Part shown: positions 36,089-46,090 of the stretch, piece after piece
Layout: every line of letters starts with the position of its first letter
Numbering within the stretch: position 1 is the stretch's first letter
Source of the DNA: Larix kaempferi
Lineage: Eukaryota; Streptophyta; Pinopsida; Pinales; Pinaceae
Direction of reading: 5' to 3'
Assembly: GCA_027924585.1 (NCBI GenBank)
Contig: BSBM01000608.1
Span: forward strand, 6,326,501-6,390,500
Length of the DNA stretch: 64,000 nucleotides
The notes under the pieces: model-generated
What the model was told of the DNA's origin: nothing
The model's input: the letters and a program-made list of their open reading frames with translations, nothing else
Databases searched by the model: none
Program-made: the position numbers and the translations under genes

Positions 36089-36727
36089 TCACAATTTTGA
36101 AACATTCTTTGGTTCGGGCCACTCCTTCATCGCCTGGATCTTCTTTGGGTCCACCTTAACTCCTTCCTTTGAGATTCTATGACCGAGATACTCCACTTCT
36201 TGCTTCCCAAACTTGCATTTTGACTTTTTTGCATAGAACTGGTTTTCCTTCAGAAGAGATAGAACCTCTTCTAGATGCGTCAAATGTTCTTTCCATGTCT
36301 TGCTATATACAAGGATGTCATTGAAGAATACTAACACAAATTTCCTTAGGTATGCCCGAAATAGTTCATTCATAGTTGCCTCAAATGTGGCAGGGGCATT
36401 AGTTAATCCAAAAGGCATTACTTTGAATTCATAATGTCCTTCATGAGTTTGGAAAGCGGTTTTTGCGATATCCTCTAATCTAACCCTGATTTGATAGTAC
36501 CCTGACCTTAAATCGAGTTTCGAAAAATATTTTGCGTCATGAAGTTCATCCAGCATGTCATCGATGAAGGGGATTGGAAACTTGTTCTTAATTGTTATTT
36601 TGTTTAATCCTCTATAATCTATACATAATCTAAATGATCCATCCTTCTTCCGTACTAGTATGACTGGAGCTACATAAGGGCTTCTACTCTTGGTGATGAC
36701 ACCACAATTCAATAAATCTTGAACCAA
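36089..36727 (-). pseudogene. P: reverse transcriptase with altered active site
   Basis: RT blocks are clear: SPYVAPVILVRKKDGSFRLC, DYRGLNKITIKNKFPIP, FSKLDLRSGYYQIRV and MPFGLTNAPATFEATMN. The catalytic box reads VFFNDILVYS, where gypsy has V-F-x-D-D. The first Asp of the metal-binding pair is Asn (codon 36320-36322, AAT), which should abolish polymerase activity. Confidence 0.92.
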
Positions 36728-36814
36728 CCTTTCTATTTCTGTTTTGTGGTGGTGGGGATACCTATATGGTTTATCCTTGACAGGATTTGACCCCGGTTTA
36801 ATCTCGATTATGTG

Positions 36815-37348
36815 TTATATGCTCTTTTCTGGTGGTAGCTGCATGGGTAAGTCTTGAAATATGTGTTCATGTTTCTGGAGTAATTTTTGGATTTCCTTTT
36901 TGAACTCATTTGGTTCCTCCTCTTTTCCTTCCAGTTGATGACATTGTATTTCGTATGTTGATGCCCCTTTTCGAATGAGTTTTTCCATATGCTGAGATGA
37001 AACTACTTGTGTGTTTGGTGGATGAAAACCATATAGCTTAAAATTTTTCCCTTGCCACTTAAACTTGATGAAATGTTTTTGATGATTGGCAGAATATGTT
37101 CCCAATGTTTGTAACCATTGGACTCCCAAAATGCTGTCTACTCCTCCCAACGGTAAGGCGTAGAGTTCTGATTCCAGTTCGAAGTCTTGTATTTGAAGTC
37201 TCACCTTGTGGCACTTCCCAACTTTTTCGATCTTCTTGCCATCTGCAACCATCACCTTCATGTCTGGAACGGGATGTACGAACAATTTGAGTTTTCGTGC
37301 CACTCTTATATCAAGAAAGTTGTGAGTGCTTCCAGTGTCTACTAGCAC
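36815..37348 (-). pseudogene. P: aspartic protease
   Basis: The catalytic triad lies in VDTGSTHNF at about 37320-37345, followed by the flap-like region VADGKKIEKVGKC and the C-terminal ALPLGGVDSILGVQWL. The active-site residues are intact. The fold would act as a dimer to cut the polyprotein. The domain is bounded by stops at 37382 and 36815. Confidence 0.88.
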
Positions 37349-37483
37349 TGTAACATTCTCATTTTTTATATGCCCTTTTAACTAGAGAGTCTGTGGTTGA
37401 CTAATTCCTGTCATGGCTGCTAGGGATATTTTTGGGGTCTCGTCATTCCCGGTTGCCATATTTGCGGTTTCCTCCTCTTCATC

Positions 37484-38593
37484 TTATGTCTCTTCTTCTT
37501 CTTCTTCTTCTGATTCACTATTCTCCTCTGCTTCACAAGTATATAATTTCTTTGAGTTGTCCTTGGGGTGACACCTATGTTTAGGATTCCATTTGTCTCC
37601 ACATCGTCGACATTTTCCTTCCCTCATTCGTTGATTCTCAAGGCTCTTCCTATCGTCCCTTCTAGGCAGAGGGATGTATTTGTTTGTATCATCCTCTAGA
37701 GTTGACTGGATGTTTCTTTGTGAGTATGACTTCCCTTTATTTGATTGGAAACTGTCAAATTTGGCCTCAGCTACTTTTGCTTTTCGTCTTGCTGCCTCAA
37801 CATTCATTATGTCATGCATTTTTAACTCTTTTTGTATGTATGGTTTTAGTCCTCCCAAGTAGGTTTCCAACTGTTGTTTGTCGGATAGCCCAAATACTAT
37901 GGTAGAGAGGGATTCCCATTGATGCGTGAATTCTTCGACTCTTCCCCTTTGTTGTAATCTGGTAAGTTTTGAGAAGAGTTCATCTTCTGTGATTCCTTGA
38001 AACCTTTTTAAGAAATCATTCTTGAATAAGTTCCAAGTGTATGCGAAGTTGTCTCCCTTCCACCACATATACCAGTTGTAGGCATATCCTTCCAAGTGCA
38101 TTGAAGCATACTTGACCTTTTCTTCGTCCATTGTAATGTTATATATGTCGAAATACTCTTTTGCTTTATTCAACCAAGCGACTCATTGGTCTTCTCCTCC
38201 GTTATATTTCGTCATTTCTATTTTTGCTCTCGGCGGGTACATTATGAATGGTTGATATTGAGTACCTTTTGTCCTGTTGCGTTCTGGTGACTCAGAATTG
38301 GAAGATGGGTTAACCGACATATCCGAGCCATGTTGTTTATGATTTTTTTCCTTATCATCCATTTTTTGTAATATCGTCTTGATACCTTTCTGGCTCTCAG
38401 TCACTTTTTGGTCTAACATTTTTTGTTCCTTGCTCATAATGTCGAACTTGTCGTCTATTTTCTGCTCCATTACCTAAATGACTTCATCCTTAATTTCTTT
38501 CTTAAGCAATTCCTGGCTCTTAGTGATCATTTCCTTGAAAGTTTGGAAATCCTTCTCTATTTTTGCAATTTGAGCTTTTAACTCTGTCGTCAT
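37484..38593 (-). pseudogene. P: gag (capsid and zinc knuckle)
   Basis: The N-terminus is coiled-coil-like and Lys/Glu-rich, with repeated KxQxxIxKIE-type heptads. The Retrotrans_gag core follows (MHLEGYAYNWYMWWKG, FKNDFLKRFQG, RVEEFTHQWESL). Near 37560-37610 is a knuckle CRRCGDKWNPKHRC of the CxxC...HxC form common in plant chromoviruses. The end is a Glu run before the stop at 37484. Stops at 38474 and 38183 break it. Confidence 0.88.
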
Positions 38594-39465
38594 GCTTCTT
38601 AAGTGTGGTGGTGAATAATTGGACCCAATTTTGGCTTATGGGATAGTGAGAACAATTAAAAGGTCTTGGAAAATGGTAACTTAATAATAATTATTATAGC
38701 AATAATAATTACTATAATAAAATAATAAATATTATATTTAAATATTTATTATAGAGTGGAAATTTTTAATAAAATTAAAATATTATATAATAATATTATA
38801 TTATTATAATAATATTTGTTTTATTAATTTTGGTTTGTTTTTTTTTGTAGGGCATACGTGGGCATGGAAGCGCGGAGGGAAGATGGCGAGGAGAGAGAGC
38901 AGCAGTGGGGGATGTCGCGGAAGGGAGGAGTGGTTGTAGAATGATGACAGCGTTGGAATGGAGGAGTCCGCAGGAAGGGGGTGATGGAGTAGGCTGAGTG
39001 GTGGAGCAGGCGGCTGCGTGAGGGCGGGAAGGAAGGGAGGTGCTGGTGGGGTGGACGATGGGAGGAGTTGGGGCGCTGGGAGGAGGATGGAGGATGGGAA
39101 TGAGTGTGCAAGCGGGGGTGACAGAGAGAGTCTGCGTGGAGAGAAGGCGGTAGTGGGGGATGTAGAATGGAATATGGTGTGGGGGTAGAGGGGAGTGTGG
39201 AGCGTGGGAAAGGGCTAGGCTGGGACGAGAGGAGGATTGGGGGAGGCGCTGGGAGTGAAGACTGTGGGAGAGCATGCAGGGAAGTGTGAGTGGCGAACGA
39301 GGAGATGCAGGAGGGTGCGAAGAGATGAGGAGAGGTGAGTGTGGCGTGTGGACGAGAGGAGAAGAGAGTGGGAGAGAATAAATGGAGTGAAATTGGAGGA
39401 TGAGGTGAATGAGGTGAATGCTGTGAGTTGGAGCCTGAAATCCTGAGAGAGAGGCGAGAGCCAAA
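38594..39465 (-). other. P: leader, with a stop-free C-rich stretch
   Basis: The part next to gag (38680-38820) is nearly all A/T. The part next to the primer site (38840-39470) is strikingly C/T-rich and G-poor on the minus strand. It stays open in two minus-strand frames, the longest 222 codons (38796-39464), Ser/Pro/His/Leu-rich. Absence of G removes most stop codons, so openness alone does not show coding. A leader protein is possible but unproven. Confidence 0.6.
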
Positions 39466-39477
39466 GCTCTGATACCA
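39466..39477 (-). other. Primer binding site of element P
   Basis: The minus strand reads TGGTATCAGAGC, two bases inside the 5' LTR, a perfect initiator-tRNA-Met site. Confidence 0.95.
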
Positions 39478-39479
39478 AA

Positions 39480-39672
39480 TGCAACAGAAAAACTAGGACA
39501 CGAGATCCATATTTGAATAAAAAATATATTATTGAATTGATAAGATGCTTAACGCTTTACAAGAGCTCGCCTTTTATAAGGTTTGAGCATTCTTAAGAAG
39601 GGTTACGTCCCTTCAATTAAACTAATTAATAATTTACTGATTAATTTAATACAATATTTAATATTCGTAGCA
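39480..39672 (-). repeat. 5' LTR of element P
   Basis: 193 bp, TG...CA. A minus-strand TATA box (tataaaagg) is at 39571-39578 within the palindrome-like ccttttataagg. Confidence 0.95.
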
Positions 39673-40183
39673 ATTAAACACATCAAGTCATCCATTAAAA
39701 TGTATGAAAGCATAAGGATCAACCAAGACACTTTCCTGGCCATTGGATCATGACCCAAAAAAATCTAGTGCACTTCCATAAATTCGAATTTGCAATCCAT
39801 GCTAATGCTACAACCCAATCAAATCAACAAGAACTATCTATAAAGGATCATGAATCATCTTGCAACTTTCTTAGTGTCTTTCAAAGAATTTGAGCTGCTC
39901 AACATCTCTACCAATAGTGCTCCAACCAGCTAATATCTCTATCAACAACCCACGGTAAGTCGCTATGTTGTTTTATGCCTACTTTAGGTATTGTTCAATT
40001 TTCTAATATGAGTGGTGTGCACTTCAAGTTACATATAAATCTATGCCTGCAAATAATATATTCCCGTTAAATCCACATGTTTTGTTTTAGTGGATCTATC
40101 TAACACTATATGTTTAAATCATTGGATGGAATTAATTACGCAGGGAAGAAAGAACAGTATCTATCTGTATTCAATCTATCCTC
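39673..40183. other. Unassigned spacer between P and D4
   Basis: The first 50 bases (attaaacacatcaagtcatc...) repeat the sequence at about 33780-33832 on the other side of P. Otherwise nothing is recognised. Confidence 0.6.
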
Positions 40184-40628
40184 TATCAAGTCCCATCCCA
40201 TCATCCCGACCCACATAGGGAACATGAATGCAACATGGGGTGTCTAATTCTCCCCCACAACCATATGACGGAATTCACAATTAAAACATTTTAACACACA
40301 CACAAAGTAGAATGTATCAGCATGTTTCTCCCAGCTTGAAGGATGAAACAACATGCAGATAACTAATCCCCTTCTCATGCTAGGCACAGGATTTATGTTG
40401 ATTAACTCAGGATAATCATTTCATTCAATTAAAAAAACAGTCACTAGTTAACACATTGCAGAATACATAATGGACATAATTCAAACCACAGAGAATACTT
40501 ATCTTTAAAATGAAGTTGTCCAAACAACTGGCTATGTGAGAGCAACGTTCCACCCAACCATAGGTCCCTGTCCAGCCTATATTCTTTCAGTTGAGATACC
40601 ACCCCCGAGCTGGGATGTGTATCCACTA

Positions 40629-41264
40629 TGTTACTTTTTCATCATTTAAATCAATAGATCTAGGATCTTAACTAAAAGAACAACATGTACAACATATCAA
40701 ACATAAGAGACAAGAGACAAGAGACACAAAACATTTCACCAGGGAAAACCAAGAAGGTGAAAAACCCCGCAACTTCCTTAGAGATAGAATAAGCATCAAT
40801 ACAAGGATCACCATGATCAAACCCAAGAGATAGATATCTTCAGCAGCATGCTCCTCCTCCACTTGTGATCACTCCTCTTCTCTCTCACTAATGCGAAGTG
40901 AGTGAATAATAGAATGTGTAAAATGAGAGAGACACACTCTCTATTTATACACTAACTTGACTTGCCCTTTACTCAACTAGTTCGGCCCCAACTTAACCAC
41001 TTAACATAATGCTGACTGGGCTGACCCCTCTCGGGTGGTCTAATAACCCTTTGACCCACATGACTCATATAGGGCTGATCCCATCAAGGTGGTCTAATAA
41101 CCCATCAAGTATAATTTACAATACTTACAATATAACTTGCAACACTTGCAAGTACACATGACGACACTTCCAATCGGAGGAATAATACATCTCCGTTGGG
41201 GATACAATAAAGTACAAATGTAATATATAGGTGAATATCTTCCAAAGTTACAAATACATCAACA
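40629..41264 (-). repeat. 3' LTR of element A
   Basis: Plus-strand TGTTACTTTTTC...TACATCAACA, pairing with 60933-61568. Immediately inside, the minus strand ends in gttaagagggag, the purine tract (41265-41276). Confidence 0.92.
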
Positions 41265-42177
41265 CTCCCTCTTAACTAGGAAGGTATTCTCTTGACACAA
41301 GTCATCAATACATATATGCAAAAGTCTTCAATTCTGGATTTGGATCATCATCATTGGATCACGGAGCATCATCGTCACTGCTGCTGCTATCTCAATCAAT
41401 CTCTAATCTACTCATCATAGGAAGTTCTACATAGCCAGCCCTTTTTCATGTTGGATGTAGGCCTAGCCTCCATGTAGGTCTTCATCATCTCTACGAGCAA
41501 GCCATCAAGTAGGTACACCTCAGGATTGATTACACTGCCTCTGCAAAACCTGCAAGATCTCCCATGACTAATTACACTGCCTCTGCAAAACCTGTAAGAG
41601 CATCTCAGGACTGATTATATGCCTCTGCAAAACCTGTGTACCATACTGTCACCTCATCGTCTTCAGATCATTGTCATCGTCCACGGAGCACAACCCAGAT
41701 GCACATCACACAGCACTTACATTCACCGGCATGGGAAGACACACTTCAACCATCCGTGAAAGGCTCAACACTTATATCTACGCCATGGGAAGACACACTT
41801 AAACCATGTGAGAATGGCATCGCACTTATATCCATAGCCATGGGAAGACACACTTCAACCATGCTAGGAATGGCACGACACTTATATCACAGCCATGGGA
41901 AGACACACTTCAACCATGCTCGAATGGCACAGCTCTTACATCAACGACCATGGGAAGACACACTTCAACCATGTCGAAATGGCCCCAGCCCTTATATCTA
42001 CACCATGGGAGGACACACCTACCACCATGTGAGAATGGCCTAGCCCTTACATCTGCACCATGGGAGGACATACCTACCACCATGTGAGAATGGCCCCAGC
42101 CCTTACATCTGCATTATAGGAGGACCTACCTATCACTATGTGAGAATGTTTCATGTGCATATGTGTCTCCAGACTCA
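41265..42177 (-). other. A: tail between RNase H and 3' LTR with a 55-bp tandem array
   Basis: Non-coding. From 41730 to about 42170 about eight units of about 55 bp each carry catgggaagacacactt and catgtgagaatggc. The frame at 41636-42043 is a repeat by-product. The same unit occurs about three times in B's tail at 47310-47470. Confidence 0.85.
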
Positions 42178-42674
42178 TCACTTCCCCTTGGAAGGAATCT
42201 CAATCTGAAGTACACCAAGTCTCTCTCTGAAGTATTCAAACTTCACTCTGGCCAATGGCTTGAACAACACATTGACTATCTGCTCGTCTGTCACAACATA
42301 CAAGAGCTTTACTGCTCCTCTCTACACCATATCCCTAATATAGTGATATTTGATCTCTATGTGCTTCGACCTGTCATGGAACACCGGGTTCTCAGATAGC
42401 TTCACACAACTCTGGTTGTCACAAAAGATACTAGTAGCATCCAACGGGAGATCAAATAACTTAGACAGTAGCTTCCTAAGCCATACTGCCTCAACACTGG
42501 CCGAACAAGCTGCGACATACTCTGGTTCAGTTGTACTCAGTGCTACGAAGGACTGCTTCCTGCTAAACCAAGATATCACACCTGATCCCACACTGAAGCA
42601 GCACCCAAAAGTGCTCTTCCTATCTGCAGCACTGCCTCCCCAATCCGAAACAACATAACCCTCCAGGTTAAACT
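42178..42674 (-). pseudogene. A: copia RNase H relic (3' half of split pol)
   Basis: The minus strand gives SGVISWFSRKQSFVALSTTE, PEYVAACSASVEAVWLRKLL, CDNQSCVKLSENPVFHDRSK, KHIEIKYHYIRDMV, then a stop (a TAG where relatives have Gln). It continues to the end motif VKFEYFRERLGVLQ and a TGA at 42178. The upstream half is on the far side of B, at 49642-50690. Confidence 0.88.
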
Positions 42675-43331
42675 TGTTGATGTATATGTAACTTCGGAAT
42701 GTATTTCACCCATGTAGTTCAGATATGTATTTTAAACTCCTATAGAGATGTTATTATTCCTCTATATGGAAGTGTCGTCATTTATATTGTAAGTGTCATA
42801 ACTTATACTTGATGGGTTATTAGACCACCTTATTGGGGTCGGCCCTGTATAAGTCATGTGGGTCGAAGGGTTATTAGACCACCCTATTAGGGGTCAGCCA
42901 TGTGGGTCAAAGGGTTATTAGACCACCAAGTGTGGGGTCAGCCCGGATTAAGTTAACCATGGGTTAAGCTAGACATGTAGGCCCCATTAGTTTATTGGGA
43001 AGGACAGAACAAGTATAAATAGAGATCGAGAGATCTCTATTTGATCATTCATTAACACACTTCTCTCATTCGGAAAGTGGCGCACTTATGAGGAGGAGGC
43101 TCTGCTGCTAGGAGAAGACTATCTCTTGTATTCTGGTTGTATCATTGCTCTATCTCTCTCTGAGGAAGTTATTGAGGTTTTTCACCTTTATGGTTTTCCC
43201 CAAGTAATCTCTGTGTCTCTTGTGTGCTTACATTATTGTGTCCATGATTGATATGCTGTAGATTTGCTATACATGTTGTTCTCTCAGTTAAGATCCTAGA
43301 TCAGATTGAAGTAAATTCTGAAAATTTAACA
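42675..43331 (+). repeat. 5' LTR of element B
   Basis: TGTTGATGTATATG...AAATTTAACA. A TATA box (tataaat) is at 43014-43020. Upstream are three copies of gggttattagaccacc at 42814, 42868 and 42912, candidate regulatory repeats. Confidence 0.93.
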
Positions 43332-43343
43332 TGGTATCAGAGC
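43332..43343 (+). other. Primer binding site of element B
   Basis: TGGTATCAGAGC directly after the LTR end; a perfect initiator-tRNA-Met site. Confidence 0.95.
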
Positions 43344-44500
43344 TAGCCTGAAAGAAGGCATGATATGGCATGTATGACACTTGTTGCACTTACGATGCTA
43401 GGGCTTGATATAGCAAAAACCAGTCATCGTAGCACTTTCGCTATAAATCCATTTTGGAAAAGTTTTCGGATCTGAAACTTTTACAGGTCGACGATTAGAT
43501 CCCCATGTACCTTTTGTCCAAAGGAAGACTTCTAATTCGTTGTACTTTGTGATTTATGATCTGTACAATATAGGGTTTCTGCCTCTTCCAGATCTTAGTC
43601 ATAAATAGGTGACCTTGGAAAAAAGGTCATAACTTGGGCTAGGAAGATCCAAATGAAATTTTGTTAAAAGTGACAAGTATTACACAGACTTTACTATCTC
43701 AAGAAACTTTTTCAGAGGCCGAAGTTGAACCAGTGACACATGGAAATCCGTACAAGTTTGCTCTCCTGTTTTATTCCATAAACAGGTCACGTTGCGACAC
43801 TTGGCATAACTCTCTCTCAGAGAATCCAATTGAGGTAAGACCTGTCGAGATGGAAAGATGATAGGTCGAGCTATCTCAAGAAAAATTTTCAGACCCTTTG
43901 GATCGAAAAGTTCGGAGTTACACCAAAAAAAATCAGGTACATATTTATGTCATAACAGAATTATTTTTTAGCACCTTCATTCATGGCTTCCGAAATTTAG
44001 GGTTTCGGAGAAAGTTTGAATTTTTGTAATCGAAGACTACGGCTGAATGCTACTCATCAAAATAGAAATTTAGAGACCAAGTTCAAAATTTTTTGTTGGG
44101 CAGAAGACCGGGTTTGATCAGACCCTAGTTCGAGACTTTGATTGGAAAAGTGGAAAATTAAGGCTTCTGCAAAAATGGGAATTTTTTAAATCTGTGACCA
44201 TGGCTGGAAGCTCCTCAGAAAAATAGAAGCTTAGAGCTTTGGATCAAACCTTTTGATTGGGCAGAAGAGTGGGCTTCATCAAACCCTAGTTCGAGGTCAC
44301 GTCAAGTGAATCCGAAAGTTTCAAAGGTAAAATTGAGGAGTGAAACTTTGCAGTTTTCAAATTCTGAATATACCAGCTTGATCAACTCATCAAGGCACAT
44401 ATTTATATCCTTTCAAAAGTTTAAAATTCAAAGTTTGAATTTTTGGGGTTTCTCTGACAAACCCTAGTCCATCTCCAGTTCTAGTTCTTGCAAATCAAGT
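43344..44500 (+). other. B: leader with two-copy 161-bp repeat
   Basis: Non-coding leader. From about 44070 a unit with gttgggcagaaga and ccctagttcgag is followed by a second copy from 44231 (period 161). A and C carry the same word order in their leaders. Confidence 0.75.
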
Positions 44501-46090
44501 GGATTGGGTTAATCCTAGAAGAAGATGGATTGGTCACCTGCATAAGTGAAGAAGTTCCTGTCTCAGAGGGAGATGAGGTTAAGGCCTTCCATAAGAAGAT
44601 TACAAGCAATCTTGACAGGTATGGCTTACAGGTATGTTTCGAATTATGTTCATGGTTAATTTTATGATATGTTTGTCTTCATATCATTACAGTACAATCT
44701 TGTTTAATTACTAGACTTGTCATATTACCTTAATAGAAGATATTCATTGATTAAGGTTTTGACACTTATGATTGTACTAATGCATTGTGATGTTGTATGA
44801 GGTTTATGTTGTTTGCTAACATAAAAGGTACACCAAGAAAGACAAATCATGTTCTATTTCAAGAACATATGATCATGGTGACATGAAGACAAATATTTAT
44901 CCATTGTCATGGATCACATAGAAGATCTACTTACGAGGTATGTATAACTTGGTTCTACAATGGTTAACTTATGAGACATGCAGGTTACTAGCACAAGTCA
45001 CTGAAGAGAACCATAAGACATTATGCGGGTATGTTAGACATAACTAGCTAGCATGCTAATCCAGGTATGTTTTTCCTATATCAAGCTAGAATCCTACCTT
45101 GTGTTAGGATCTTATACTGTTGTGTTGTTGATAATGATTATTCATGAAGTCATAGGTTTGAATAGTCATGGTTGTTTGCATATTATGTTTCTTACCATAA
45201 TTGATGATTTAACTAATCAGAAGAGACCTATGATCAAATAAGAATATGCATGATTAAAAGAAGACTTCCCTGAAACCTTGAATACTAATGTTTATTATCT
45301 GTGAATGATCATGTCTATACATGTTTAAGATTATTGTGTTTTGATAGTATTAAGATTATACTAATAAATGTGTGATTATGTATGAGACCTCAAGGATAAC
45401 ACAATGATGATACTAATAAGCATGCATAGTGATTAAGGATGGATATAAGTTCAAGGACAGGTAATCCAGAAAGCAAATATCAAGAGGGAGCACACTCCAT
45501 TTGTTCCTGCAAGAAAGCAAAGGAGCACACTTCAGTAGTTTCTACAAGGACGCAGATATTCAGAGGGAGTTGACCACTTCTCACAATCCACATCAGAATG
45601 GAGTTGCAAAGATTCAAAGGGAGTCCACCCAGCAACCAAACAAAGATAAGTATTTGAATTGTCATTTCTTACATAATGTTATTCAATGATGTATATGCTT
45701 ATGTTCCTAGAATTAGGTTGTGTATTATGCATATTAGAATAGTTGCATTGATGAATAGTATACTACTAATATACATGGGTAAGTGGCCTATGGCACTGTA
45801 CAACATTCCATTGCTACTTATCTAGAATGAAACCTCTTTGCTGACATGTTAGGAGTTGTGCACACTCTTAACAATGTTCTGGTAGAGATTGGAAGGCATC
45901 TAGAAAGTTACGGAATATGGATAAATGTTGTATTGAAGCATTGGCTAAGATAATTGCATGACTGTATGACATATTTATTTATGTGTAAGAATTTGTTTTG
46001 AAAACTATGAGATGTTTTATAATCATGCAATTTAACTTGTTGTGTAGGAAAGATCGTATACCATCACCTACAAAAGAAGGACTACAACAT
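44501..46090 (+). other. B: gag trace and non-coding spacer in place of gag-protease-integrase
   Basis: At about 44510-44635 a frame reads ILEEDGLVTCISEEVPVSEG, aligning with the gag start of C. Then about 1.45 kb has no long frame. Around 45520-45640 a fragment reads FSSFYKDADIQRELTTSHNP, then HQNGVAK, clearly integrase (compare RELTTPYNPQQNGVAERK in C). No protease or RT-side integrase is present. GTATGT words at 44632, 44938, 45029 and 45065 follow coding-like bits, and a ttgtgtag precedes the pol block near 46040. A carries the colinear spacer at 50691-52170. Confidence 0.75.

Larger units (their letters stand above)
34070..38593 (-). pseudogene. P: gag-pol, one frame with ten premature stops
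   Basis: An ATG at 38593 opens a frame that runs without any frameshift to a TGA at 34070-34072 (1508 codons with the stop). It is interrupted by stops at 38474 TAG, 38183 TGA, 37484 TAA, 37382 TAG, 36815 TAA, 36089 TGA, 36059 TGA, 35789 TAG, 35507 TAA and 34496 TGA (lower coordinate given). Each is TAA, TAG or TGA in a place where CAA, CAG or CGA is possible. Two (36089, 36059) fall where gypsy RTs have conserved Arg (LRGFLG and YYRRF). Domains are in separate entries. The single-frame gag-pol is normal for chromoviruses. Confidence 0.93.
33848..39672 (-). mobile_element. Element P: full-length chromodomain Ty3/gypsy retrotransposon
   Basis: This 5825-bp element has perfect 5-bp duplications attaa on both sides. 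Its 193-bp LTRs (33848-34040 and 39480-39672) differ at 4 positions, about 2.1%. Minus-strand order is LTR, initiator-tRNA-Met primer site, leader, gag, protease, RT, RNase H, integrase, chromodomain, purine tract, LTR. This is the gypsy order, and the C-terminal chromodomain makes it a chromovirus. Short LTRs suggest a Reina- or Galadriel-like clade, which needs a tree to confirm. It is structurally complete but coding-dead. Confidence 0.95.

Noticed and set aside
38796-39464. 222-codon frame as an envelope-like gene
   Set aside because: It lies upstream of gag, not after pol. It has no signal peptide, membrane segment or recognisable motif, and its openness is explained by lack of G on that strand.
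41636-42043. 135-codon plus frame in A's tail
   Set aside because: A by-product of the 55-bp tandem array; it encodes an imperfect peptide repeat with no family match.
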